From Scytonema millei VB511283 (lineage in GTDB: Bacteria; Cyanobacteriota; Cyanobacteriia; Cyanobacteriales; Chroococcidiopsidaceae), in the NCBI RefSeq assembly GCF_000817735.3, contig NZ_JTJC03000017.1:248001-312000 (forward strand): a stretch of 64,000 nt of DNA, read 5' to 3'. Below, in pieces: positions 10,076 through 18,596 of this stretch. Made by a program: the position numbers and the translations under genes. Position 1 is the stretch's first letter, and each line of letters opens with the position of its first letter. The notes beneath the pieces are model-generated. The model made no database searches and was not told the origin of the DNA. It was given only the letters and a program-made list of their open reading frames with translations.

Positions 10076-10566
10076 TTTCTTTCAATAAACAAACTGGATT
10101 CCTATATAATTTTTTCAATATCAACTGCAAAATGATTTGTTTAAAGAAGTTGATGAGGATACCACATTATTTTTATCAATAAATGCATCATGTTTCTTGT
10201 CAAGATAGCAGTTGTATCCGCAGGCACTCTAGTACTTCCTAACTGAAGTCAATAGCTTGAAATTATAGAGAGATATTTTTTATCTAAAATAGAAAATTAT
10301 CATTTTTGCCTTCCGTGTTTTTACTGCTAGTGATAGTTACATTAAATACTAAAAAACTAGCTTGCAAAGCAAAAAATGGTGAAGAAGCGCAGCTAAATGT
10401 TAAATAAACTGTAAAGAAAGCGGCTTGGCAGGCTGGTTAAGTTTGGTTGTACAAAGGTCTTGAGGGGAATAGGGACGTAAATTATGGAAGCGTAGTAAAA
10501 CCCATAGATTTTACGGATAGGTAGGCTAACCTCATAGCGGTTGTCAATTGGGTAAAATACACGTCC

Positions 10567-10594
10567 GTAGGAACGCACGGCTGTGCGCCCCTAT
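10567..10594. repeat. Degenerate copy of the GTAGGGGCGCACAG palindrome
   Basis: The block reads GTAGGAACGCACGG followed by CTGTGCGCCCCTAT. It matches the perfect 28-base palindrome at 25009-25036 with several changes in the left arm. The similarity continues into the flank: CACGCACACAATCGAAAATT downstream here is the reverse complement, with changes, of the sequence upstream of the 25 kb copy. Confidence 0.6.
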
Positions 10595-10857
10595 CCGTGC
10601 CACGCACACAATCGAAAATTGCTATCAGTCAAGCGTGTTTGGTCAGCGCATGAGACGCGGGCTTAAGTTCAAGACCTGGATCGTCACTGTTGCTAACTGT
10701 ATAAACCTATCTATGGGGGTCATTAATATATATATGTTGAATGCACTAGCCACAAGTGTTACTTACTTGCAGTTCGGTGCAGCGATCGCGCAGTATTTCT
10801 AGGGCAGCATTTCTATCATAGCGAGCCTAAATGATTTGTGAATCTGGAATATTGCTT

Positions 10858-10906
10858 GTTGACGGTTGACGGTTAACGGTTAACTGTCAACTGTTAACCG
10901 TCAACC
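10858..10906. repeat. TTGACGG/TTAACGG heptamer repeat forming a long hairpin
   Basis: Heptamers of the TTGACGG and TTAACGG type form a near-perfect inverted repeat. The arms are 10864-10883 and 10887-10906, 20 bases each with two mismatches, and the loop is three bases. Related heptamers recur at 30682, 41513 and 41968. Confidence 0.7.
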
Positions 10907-11137
10907 ACCACAACGATCGGTTCATGACTCAAATAGAATCGCTACAGCTAGGATTTTATGGAGATACATACAATTTAAGTGCCGTACATTTACTTAAGTA
11001 AATTTACGGTTGCGATCGAGCTAGATATAATTATCAGTAAAATTGCGGTTGGATACGCGGAAAAGAAAGCATTACAGTTTATTCGTAAATTGACTGAGTA
11101 AGGATTAAATAAAAAGTTTGTTTACTTCGTAATTCAT

Positions 11138-11193
11138 CTACATTTGAAGTCTAGAAATCTGTGAGATTTAAAATCTCTCATACTTCAATGTAG
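11138..11193 (+). other. Nested hairpin upstream of the epimerase operon
   Basis: Outer arms CTACATTTGAAGT (11138-11150) and ACTTCAATGTAG (11182-11193) pair with one bulged base. Inside them GAGATTT (11163-11169) pairs with AAATCTC (11171-11177). The element lies 130 bases before the first gene of the polysaccharide run and could be part of its leader RNA. No known riboswitch pattern is recognised. Confidence 0.45.
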
Positions 11194-11323
11194 GTAACGC
11201 TGGCAGAGAGAGTTTGATACTACTAAAAAATCTTACGTTATTCTCCTTGAACCAAGATAAATCCGAGACTTTGCTGTACTAGAAATACAAAGTTTCGTGA
11301 AAAGTAAGAGGGCATAATTTTGA

Positions 11324-12385
11324 ATGAAAAAATTACTGGTAACTGGATCGTCGGGACTTATTGGATCTGAAGTTTGCCTGCATTTTGCTAGCCAAGGTTG
11401 GGCAATTCATGGTGTTGATAACAATCAAAGAGCTGTTTTCTTTGGACCCCAAGGAGATACTCGTTGGAATCAAAAGCGCTTAGAATCTTTGATTAAAGGT
11501 TTCGTGCATCATGAAATAGATATTCGCGATCGCCAACGAGTTCTGGATCTGATTGAAAGCCTCAGACCAGAGGCGATCGTACATACAGCAGCACAACCCA
11601 GTCACGACCGAGCAGCAGCAATTCCCTTCGATGACTTTGACACCAACGCTGTAGGAACGCTGAACTTTTTGGAGGCAACACGTCAATTTGTACCGGAAGC
11701 TCCTTTCGTACATTTATCTACTAATAAAGTGTACGGAGATGCACCGAATGAGATTGCCATGATGGAGTTAGAAACTCGATGGGAATATGCCGAGCCAACT
11801 TATGAGTATGGTATTCCTGAATCATTCCGCATCGACCAATCAAAGCATTCTCTTTTTGGTGCTTCTAAAGTTGCCGCTGATGTCATGGTTCAAGAGTACG
11901 GTCGATATTTTGGGTTAAAAACTTGCTGCCTGCGCGGTGGATGTTTGACTGGACCGAATCATACTGGTGTAGAACTGCATGGATTTCTCAGTTACTTAGT
12001 GAAATGTAATTTAGAAAATCGCACGTACAAAGTTTTTGGATATAAGGGAAAACAAGTCAGAGATAATATTCATTCCTATGATGTCGCTCGTTTCATTGAA
12101 GAGTTTATCCAAGCACCCCGTTGTGGTGAAGTGTACAACTTAGGTGGTGGTAAGGATAATACTTGTTCTATTTTGGAAGCTTTCGAGCTTGTAGCTGCGC
12201 TGACTCATAAAAAGATGCAGTACGAGTATGTAGATAAAAATCGTGAAGGAGATCATATTTGCTATTACAGCGATCTTCGTAAAATGCAAAGCCACTACTC
12301 TGATTGGTCTATTACAAAACCTTTGAAATTGATATTTTCAGAAATTGTAACGACTTGGGTAAAAAGACTTCAAGAGGCTGCATAG
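11324..12385 (+). CDS. NAD-dependent epimerase/dehydratase, extended SDR (CDP-paratose 2-epimerase-like)
   Basis: The 353-residue protein is an extended short-chain dehydrogenase. GSSGLIG at residues 8-14 is the dinucleotide loop, and VDN at 31-33 ends the second beta strand. STNKVYGDA at 132-140 matches the sequence around the catalytic Thr in CDP-tyvelose/paratose 2-epimerases. The usual YxxxK pair is changed: the protein reads SLFGASK, so residue 178 is Phe where Tyr is expected, with Lys182 kept. [16 protein letters not shown] and YNLGGG near 265-280 are substrate-domain signatures. It probably supplies a modified nucleotide sugar to the downstream glycosyltransferases; the next gene starts eight bases after its stop. 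The exact sugar cannot be told, and the Phe raises the question of how catalysis is done. Confidence 0.8.
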   Translation: MKKLLVTGSSGLIGSEVCLHFASQGWAIHGVDNNQRAVFFGPQGDTRWNQKRLESLIKGFVHHEIDIRDRQRVLDLIESLRPEAIVHTAAQPSHDRAAAIPFDDFDTNAVGTLNFLEATRQFVPEAPFVHLSTNKVYGDAPNEIAMMELETRWEYAEPTYEYGIPESFRIDQSKHSLFGASKVAADVMVQEYGRYFGLKTCCLRGGCLTGPNHTGVELHGFLSYLVKCNLENRTYKVFGYKGKQVRDNIHSYDVARFIEEFIQAPRCGEVYNLGGGKDNTCSILEAFELVAALTHKKMQYEYVDKNREGDHICYYSDLRKMQSHYSDWSITKPLKLIFSEIVTTWVKRLQEAA

Positions 12386-12393
12386 ATCGTATT

Positions 12394-14790
12394 ATGTCTG
12401 AAGTTCTACCTCGCATCTTATTAGTTACTGAAGCAACCTTAAGTCAAGAAGGCAAGGGGGTTAATCGAACTCTCGTCAATTTATTTGATAACTACCCTGC
12501 TGAATCACTAATGTTGTTTTGTCCCGAACACGAGTTACAGTCTAACCCGACAAGTTCGCCATTCGATCGCCAAGTGTTTTCTTTTTCTGGGCATCGTTTA
12601 CCCATATTACATAATCGCTTAGGAAAATTTCTGAATCCTTCGATCGCTCGGATAAATCTACAATTACTCGATTGGCTTCCTATTTCAAATCTAAAAAAAC
12701 TAGAAGATTTTGACCCAGAAATTATTTTAATTTGTCCGGTTACATCTTTATGTTTACTCATGGGTTATAAATTAACTCAATACTTTCAACGTCCATCCTT
12801 AATTTACTTCATGGATGATTGGATCGCGATCGATAACTCGCGATGGTTATCTAGCAGCGTTCAAAAAACGGCTACTCAACTTTTAAAACAGGCAAATGGC
12901 TGGTTGATGATTAGCGAGCAATTACAAAATGAATTGTCAAAACGCTATCAGATAAAACCTCAAAGTTCGCTGATCGTTCATAATCCGGTTGACTTATCAG
13001 ACAAGCAACCACCTGATACGATATCTACTACCCATGAAGGTACGTTTAAAATTGTCTATGCGGGTTCAATTTGGTCGATGCACTATGATGCATTAGCCGC
13101 GATCGCAGAAGCAATTTATCAACTCAGATGCGATGGAAAAAATATTGAATTAATACTGCATACAGATCGATGTTTCTGGAATCCATACAGAGAAAAATGG
13201 CAACAGTGGCAAGTCACGTTTGGCGATATAATTCCCTATCACGAACTCAATTGCTATCTCCAGCGTGCCGATCTACTACTTGTCGCTTCATCGTTTTTAC
13301 CTGAATACGCACACATGACGCGCTCATCAGTGCAAACTAAATTGACTGACTATATGGCTGCTGGTATACCAATTTTAGCTTGTGGTCCAGCTTATTCTGC
13401 TTGTAATCAATTCTTGAAAAAATGGAAGTGTGGACTTGTTTGCGAGACAACTCAGAGCGATGAAATCAAAAATTTCTTACTCGCCGTTCTCGATCGACAA
13501 GATCTACAACAAAAAATAGCAATTCCAGCTTTTGAAGTTTTAAAGAATAATTTCGAGATAGAAGTTGTCAACAAGGGTTTAAAAACGTTTATAAGGAACA
13601 TTGCCGCTCGAACTACTGAGGATAATAGTTTAAAAGTTTTTATTATTTGCTCTGGTCTTGGACGTGTGAAGCGTGGGTTTGAATCTTTTACTCAAGAGTG
13701 TTTTGCAATTCTATCAAAAGATCCAGAGTTAGACGTTACTCTGTTCAAAGGAAGTGGGACTTCTCAAGCAAAAGAAATTAGTCTATGGAATTTACCACGA
13801 AATACCTGGGCGAGTCGTCAAATCGGAAAACTAATTAGTCGAGATAGCTATCATATCGAACAAAGCTCATTTTTTTTAAGCCTCATACCTTATTTAATTA
13901 GGCAGCAACCAGATGTCATTTATTTTAGCGATGCTAACCTAGGAAATTTGCTATGGCATTGGCGGCGTTTGACAAAGCAGAAATATAAGCTTCTATTCTC
14001 TAACGGAGGTCCTATTACTCCACCATTTTCTCGTTGGGATCGCGTGCAGCAAGTAGCTCCCATTCACCTGCAAGTAGCCTTGAATGCCGATACTCCGGCT
14101 GAAAAACAAAGCCTGGTTCCATATGGAATTCAAATGAATTCGGAGTTACAAACACTGACATTTTCAGAACGGAATTCTCTGCGGTATAAGCTTGGATTAC
14201 CTGATAATTGCCCCTTACTTCTTTCTGTAGGAGCAATTAATAAAACCCATAAACGCATGGACTATGTGATTCGAGAAGTCGCTAGTCTACCTGAACCCCG
14301 TCCTTACCTGTTACTGCTAGGGCAACAAGATTCTGAATCACCAGCAATTATTCAGCTAGGTCAAGAATTATTAGGCTGTAATAACTTTCAGATTCTTACT
14401 GTTGCTCATCATGAGATCGCAGATTACTACAAAATAGCCGATGCTTTCGTTTTAGCATCGCTGGGTGAAGGATTACCACGAGTGCTTCTAGAGGCATGTT
14501 CTTACGGATTGCCATGCCTAGCTCATGATTACGAAATTACTCGCTATGTACTAGGTCAAGAAGGATATTTAGCTAATTTTGAACTAGCTGGAAGTTTAGC
14601 CAGTTTAATTTCAAAAGTATTCACAAAAGAGCAAAATGAATCCAATCGCCAGCTGATTCATCGTTCCGCATACGAGCGCTTTAGCTGGGAGAAATTACGC
14701 CCAAATTATGTTGAAATGATTCGACATTGTGTTGAAAGTGCTGACACAGCACGAGCGATCGTCAATGCTAGCTTGTCCTTGAAAAATTAG
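12394..14790 (+). CDS. Double glycosyltransferase (two GT4-type units in one chain)
   Basis: The start at 12394 (MSEVLPRILLVTEATL) is preferred over an in-frame ATG at 12304 that lies inside the epimerase gene, because it places a GT-B first strand at the N-terminus. The 798-residue protein has two GT-B units. Unit one, about residues 5-400, runs from PRILLVTEATLSQEGKG to KLTDYMAAGIPILACGPA. Unit two, about 410-790, runs from LKVFIICSGLGRVKRGFESF to LGEGLPRVLLEACSYGLP, a clear EX7E motif. Unit one has a weaker donor-site motif, so it may be the less active one. One chain could add two sugars in succession. It belongs to the plus-strand polysaccharide run. Confidence 0.82.
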   Translation: MSEVLPRILLVTEATLSQEGKGVNRTLVNLFDNYPAESLMLFCPEHELQSNPTSSPFDRQVFSFSGHRLPILHNRLGKFLNPSIARINLQLLDWLPISNLKKLEDFDPEIILICPVTSLCLLMGYKLTQYFQRPSLIYFMDDWIAIDNSRWLSSSVQKTATQLLKQANGWLMISEQLQNELSKRYQIKPQSSLIVHNPVDLSDKQPPDTISTTHEGTFKIVYAGSIWSMHYDALAAIAEAIYQLRCDGKNIELILHTDRCFWNPYREKWQQWQVTFGDIIPYHELNCYLQRADLLLVASSFLPEYAHMTRSSVQTKLTDYMAAGIPILACGPAYSACNQFLKKWKCGLVCETTQSDEIKNFLLAVLDRQDLQQKIAIPAFEVLKNNFEIEVVNKGLKTFIRNIAARTTEDNSLKVFIICSGLGRVKRGFESFTQECFAILSKDPELDVTLFKGSGTSQAKEISLWNLPRNTWASRQIGKLISRDSYHIEQSSFFLSLIPYLIRQQPDVIYFSDANLGNLLWHWRRLTKQKYKLLFSNGGPITPPFSRWDRVQQVAPIHLQVALNADTPAEKQSLVPYGIQMNSELQTLTFSERNSLRYKLGLPDNCPLLLSVGAINKTHKRMDYVIREVASLPEPRPYLLLLGQQDSESPAIIQLGQELLGCNNFQILTVAHHEIADYYKIADAFVLASLGEGLPRVLLEACSYGLPCLAHDYEITRYVLGQEGYLANFELAGSLASLISKVFTKEQNESNRQLIHRSAYERFSWEKLRPNYVEMIRHCVESADTARAIVNASLSLKN

Positions 14791-14810
14791 TTCAAACAGA
14801 GACAAAAATT

Positions 14811-15686
14811 ATGCTTTTAGATAAAGTGAAACGTAGTATCACCTACAGATTTAATTACCAAGTCTCTCCAGCCCTCTCACAAGTTATGAGTGGTATTAAC
14901 CGGGGTAAACTTGGGCATGGACCAAGACTGACTGAAGCACAGCCACTTCTAGATTTAGGTATTTCTGTCGAGCAGTTAAGTTTTGATGTTGAAGATTGTT
15001 GGAGCTTTTGGCATAGTCTATGTCCTAAAAGTAAGCATCTGGATGGATTAGTAAATTCTGAATCATTTTGGCAGAAAATCCCCCAGTATTATTTTACGTG
15101 GAAGTCTATTCAAGCAATTTTAGAAAATCCTCAATCGGTCTATATTGACGTTGCCTCTACTACTAACAGTCCCTACCAACAAATTGTCAATCTCCTAGCC
15201 AAAACTACTAATATTTACACGCAGGATTTAATCTTTCCTCCAGGAATCCACGATCGCCAAATTGGCGGCTCGGCTGCTGAACTGCCCCTACCGGATGCAT
15301 CAGTTGATGCCATGACTCTACACTGCGCCTTTGAACATTTTGAGGGTGATGCCGATACTGGTTTTGTGCGCGAGGCAGGGCGGGTATTACGCCCTGGAGG
15401 AAGAGTCTGTATCGTGCCTCTTTATTTAGGAGAGTATGCTTTTGTGCTGTGCGATCCAGCCTGGGCATTCAACTTATGTGTCAGTCCAGATACTATCATC
15501 CACTTTTTACCAAGATGGGGCGAACGACATGGACGTTTTTATAGTCCTGAGACATTACTGCAACGGATCGTTGAGCCATCAAAAGCAGCAGGACGCACAG
15601 TGCGTGTAATTCACTTTACCAATATTACCGAACTCGATCCCGATTGCTACACTCATTTCGGTCTGATTTTAGAAAAGTCATTATAA
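14811..15686 (+). CDS. Class I SAM-dependent methyltransferase-like protein
   Basis: The 291-residue protein lies 20 bases after the double glycosyltransferase. Its core matches Methyltransf_11: AELPLPDASVDAMTLHCAFE, then REAGRVLRPGGRVCIVPLY. The glycine-rich SAM loop that normally opens the fold is poor here (YIDVASTTNSPYQQIV at about 104-119), so SAM binding is likely but not certain. The first 90 residues are not recognised. It may methylate a sugar of the growing polysaccharide or a lipid-linked intermediate; context supports this only in general terms. Confidence 0.7.
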   Translation: MLLDKVKRSITYRFNYQVSPALSQVMSGINRGKLGHGPRLTEAQPLLDLGISVEQLSFDVEDCWSFWHSLCPKSKHLDGLVNSESFWQKIPQYYFTWKSIQAILENPQSVYIDVASTTNSPYQQIVNLLAKTTNIYTQDLIFPPGIHDRQIGGSAAELPLPDASVDAMTLHCAFEHFEGDADTGFVREAGRVLRPGGRVCIVPLYLGEYAFVLCDPAWAFNLCVSPDTIIHFLPRWGERHGRFYSPETLLQRIVEPSKAAGRTVRVIHFTNITELDPDCYTHFGLILEKSL

Positions 15687-15705
15687 ACTTCTCACTGTCC
15701 TTACT

Positions 15706-16578
15706 ATGACTCAATTTTCATTTTTTTCCGTCATAGTTCCTACTTATCAACGCAATGACTTACTGGCGAAATGCTTGGATTGTTTAATACCTGAAATTCA
15801 AACATTGCCAGCAGAGCAATATGAAGTCATCGTTACCGATGATGGTTTTCAGATAACTGCACAGGAGATGATTCGCGAGTTTTATCCTTGGGTAAAGTGG
15901 GTGGCTGGTTCCCGCAAAGGTCCAGCCGCTAACCGAAACAATGGTGCTAAGTATGCAAGAGGTGAGTGGCTAGTTTTTACAGATGACGACTGCCTACCCG
16001 ATCCTCAATGGTTAGAAGCTTACGCTGAAGCTATAGTTGCCGAACCTGCTTGTTTAGTCTTTGAGGGGCGAACTTATGTTGATCGCCCAAGGCGCAGCCT
16101 TGCAGAAACTTCACCTGTGAATGAGTCAGGTGGTTATTTATGGTCATGTAATTTTGCCGTAAAAAAGCAACTCTTCGAGTCTCTCACTGGTTTTGACGAA
16201 CGATTTCCCTATGCTGCGATGGAAGATGTAGATTTCAGATTAAGACTTGTAAAGAGCGGATACAAGTTTTCTTTTGTGAAAACTGCGTCCGTGTGCCATC
16301 CCTGGAGAGCCAAGGGAGGGTGGAACAAAATCAAACAACATCGAGAAGCAACATTTATTTACTTATCTATTCATGCCGAAGAATTGGTAAATATTAACTC
16401 TGTATATTATTTATTGTTTGCTTTACGGAGTTTTGTCAATCAAACAGTTCCTGCAATTTTGCAATTTAACTTCACTGGAATTAACGAAGCTTTTTTGGAG
16501 CATTTTGCATATTTATACATGAGCGTACTACTATGGCGCTATAGCTTGACAAGCATGAAATCACTTAAGAATCAATAA
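15706..16578 (+). CDS. Family 2 glycosyltransferase
   Basis: The 290-residue protein has a GT-A fold of family GT2. FFSVIVPTYQRNDLL opens the nucleotide-binding domain, VIVTDDG follows at 41-47, and FTDDDCLPDPQWLEAY at 91-106 contains the metal-binding DDD. GFDERFPYAAMEDVDFRLR supplies the ED catalytic base motif at about 171-173. A hydrophobic segment near 245-265 could touch the membrane. It lies 19 bases after the methyltransferase in the same run. It is an inverting sugar transferase by family; the sugar is not known. Confidence 0.88.
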   Translation: MTQFSFFSVIVPTYQRNDLLAKCLDCLIPEIQTLPAEQYEVIVTDDGFQITAQEMIREFYPWVKWVAGSRKGPAANRNNGAKYARGEWLVFTDDDCLPDPQWLEAYAEAIVAEPACLVFEGRTYVDRPRRSLAETSPVNESGGYLWSCNFAVKKQLFESLTGFDERFPYAAMEDVDFRLRLVKSGYKFSFVKTASVCHPWRAKGGWNKIKQHREATFIYLSIHAEELVNINSVYYLLFALRSFVNQTVPAILQFNFTGINEAFLEHFAYLYMSVLLWRYSLTSMKSLKNQ

Positions 16579-16601
16579 AAAACCAAAATTCTATCCTAAA
16601 A

Positions 16602-17405
16602 ATGAAAACAATTACCCTTCAACATCATTGGTCAGAGAGTTGGAAACAAAGTTATTCATACGATTTAATAGAAATGTATGGAGAAACTAGTTATCGTGGA
16701 TATAGCTATGCGTATGCCCATCGATATAAGCATACTTTAGAGTTGATTCAAAAAGTTACACGACCAGGGGCAAAGATTTTAGATGTAGCCGCTGCCCAGG
16801 GAAACTTTAGTTTGGCTTTGGCAGAGCTAGGCTATGAAGTCACCTGGAACGATTTGCGTGAAGAATTGGTTGATTATGTCAGATTGAAGTGGGAATATGG
16901 AACTATTCATTACAAACCAGGAAATGTTTTCACACTAGGATTTAATGCTGAATTTGATGTTATTTTAATTACTGAAGTGATCGAACACGTTGCTCATCCC
17001 GATCTATTTTTGAAGAAAATAGCTCAGATGGTGAAGCCTGGAGGTCACATAGTCATGAGTACGCCAAATGGCGAATATTTTCAAAATCGTCTGCCTAAAT
17101 TTTCGGATTGTCCCGACCCCAGCCAGTTTGAAGCAATACAATTTCAGCCCAATTCAGACGGTCATATCTTTTTATTACATTTAGATGAAATAGAAAACAT
17201 AGTTCATGAAGCTGGATTATCGATTCAAGAGACAAGAATTTTTACAAATCCACTAACTAACGGTCATTTAAAATTAGGAAAATTATTGAATTTTCTCGCT
17301 CCTAGCTGGGTTGATGCTTGTGAAAGTTTTACGCAAGCTTTGCCATTAGTTTTGCGAAAAAAAATTCACACTGGAGTTGCTGTTTTACTGACTCGTTTAG
17401 CCTAG
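16602..17405 (+). CDS. Class I SAM-dependent methyltransferase
   Basis: The 267-residue protein has a clean Rossmann methyltransferase core. GAKILDVAAAQGNFSLALAE (about 57-76) is motif I, VTWNDLRE the acidic end of strand two, FDVILITEVIEHVAHPDLFL motif IV in UbiG/Methyltransf_23 style, and MVKPGGHIVMSTPNGEYF motif V/VI. It follows the GT2 gene by 23 bases. Placement between glycosyltransferases suggests O-methylation of a sugar, which is inference. Better supported than the methyltransferase-like gene two positions upstream. Confidence 0.85.
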   Translation: MKTITLQHHWSESWKQSYSYDLIEMYGETSYRGYSYAYAHRYKHTLELIQKVTRPGAKILDVAAAQGNFSLALAELGYEVTWNDLREELVDYVRLKWEYGTIHYKPGNVFTLGFNAEFDVILITEVIEHVAHPDLFLKKIAQMVKPGGHIVMSTPNGEYFQNRLPKFSDCPDPSQFEAIQFQPNSDGHIFLLHLDEIENIVHEAGLSIQETRIFTNPLTNGHLKLGKLLNFLAPSWVDACESFTQALPLVLRKKIHTGVAVLLTRLA

Positions 17406-17431
17406 TTTCAAAAATTAGTGCAGTGACTTTA

Positions 17432-18532
17432 ATGGATATCATTCAGATTGTCCCACGGCTTCCTCCAGCAATAGATGGCTTGGGAGATTACGCCTTAAAT
17501 CTGGCACGGCAGCTTCACAATGATTTCAATCTCAAAACTCATTTTGCGATTGGTGATGCAGCTTGGACTGGAAATACCCAAATTGAAGATTTTTTAATTA
17601 ACTCAGTCACCGAACGTTCCGCCACAGCTTTATTATCCTTACTACCGAGCGAATCAGCTACAATCTTATTGCATTATGTCGGTTATGGTTATGCTAAGCG
17701 AGGCTGTCCGACTTGGTTAATTGAAGGCTTAGAACGTTGGAAAAGAAATACTCCTAACTCACATTTAATCACGATGTTCCATGAAGTTTATGCTTCTGGA
17801 AAGCTACCTTGGACGAGTTCTTTTTGGTTGTCCGATTGGCAAAAAAAACTAGCGGCTCGTTTGTCTCAAATTAGCGATCGCTGCTTGACAAGTAATCAAA
17901 ATTATGCAGAAGTTCTGTATCAGTTAAATCAGGGAAAACATACTCGAATTCCTATACTACCCGTCTTTTCTAATGTGGGAGAACCAAAGCAAGTACCACG
18001 CTTGACAGAGCGTTCTCGGCGCTTAGTGGTGTTTGGCAGTCCTAGCATTCGCAAAAGAGCTTATCGCCAATCCTTGAAAGAACTTAGCCAAGTCTGTCGG
18101 TTATTCGATATTCAAGAGATATTTGATATCGGAGCGCCAACAGGTTTAGTTTTATCTTCAATTCAAGGCATACCAATAATAGAAACAGGTAAATTGTCTG
18201 CTCCAGAAATTAGTGAAATCCTGCTCAATTCCTTCGCAGGTTTCTTTGACTACTATCTGGAATATTTGGCAAAATCTGGCATATTTGCTGCTTACTGCGC
18301 TCATGGCATGTTAACTGTGAGTCCTAGAGTTTATGCATCATTACAAGATGGCATAGAACCAGGAAAACATTATTGGTTTCTCAGCGATCGCATCACAGAG
18401 ATAACAGATTTCGTCGAGGCGCAGGCAATCGCTAGTCATGCTTATACCTGGTATCAATCTCATAATTTATCAGTCCAGGCTCAGAACTTTTTCACACACG
18501 GATTGGGCAATGTCTGCACAAAAATAGGATGA
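17432..18532 (+). CDS. Glycosyltransferase-like protein, GT-B N-terminal domain
   Basis: ATG at 17432 gives 366 residues; an in-frame GTG nine bases upstream is also possible and no clear ribosome binding site decides. The N-terminus (MDIIQIVPRLPPAIDGLGDY) has the first strand and a GxGDYA loop typical of GT4-like enzymes. The C-terminal half has no EX7E motif. Instead it ends with LLNSFAGFFDYYLEYLAKSG and CAHGMLTVSP, so the donor site may be diverged or lost. It may be a true transferase with an unusual C-domain or an accessory protein of the locus. Confidence 0.6.
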   Translation: MDIIQIVPRLPPAIDGLGDYALNLARQLHNDFNLKTHFAIGDAAWTGNTQIEDFLINSVTERSATALLSLLPSESATILLHYVGYGYAKRGCPTWLIEGLERWKRNTPNSHLITMFHEVYASGKLPWTSSFWLSDWQKKLAARLSQISDRCLTSNQNYAEVLYQLNQGKHTRIPILPVFSNVGEPKQVPRLTERSRRLVVFGSPSIRKRAYRQSLKELSQVCRLFDIQEIFDIGAPTGLVLSSIQGIPIIETGKLSAPEISEILLNSFAGFFDYYLEYLAKSGIFAAYCAHGMLTVSPRVYASLQDGIEPGKHYWFLSDRITEITDFVEAQAIASHAYTWYQSHNLSVQAQNFFTHGLGNVCTKIG

Positions 18533-18596
18533 CTTTGTTTCAAACTTTAAAGTAAATCGTCAAGGTGTATCTACATATTTTTGAGAGGACTATCGA

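Larger units (their letters stand above)
9823..11323. other. 1.5 kb intergenic region, AT-rich with dispersed repeats
   Basis: This gap separates divergent transcription units. It carries one copy of a GCGTTA-rich dispersed repeat (about 9988-10075), a degenerate copy of the GTAGGGGCGCACAG palindrome (10567-10594), a TTGACGG/TTAACGG hairpin (10858-10906) and a nested hairpin near the epimerase gene (11138-11193). Short open frames at 10393-10578 and 10548-10802 overlap repeat DNA and show no protein-like features, so I do not call genes. Promoters for both flanking units must lie here, but I could not fix them by eye. Confidence 0.6.

Noticed and set aside
10393-10802. Two short open frames in the 1.5 kb gap
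   Set aside because: Both overlap dispersed-repeat DNA, have no ribosome binding site and show no protein-like pattern.
12304-12393. N-terminal extension of the double glycosyltransferase
   Set aside because: It lies inside the epimerase gene in another frame, and the ATG at 12394 fits the family start.
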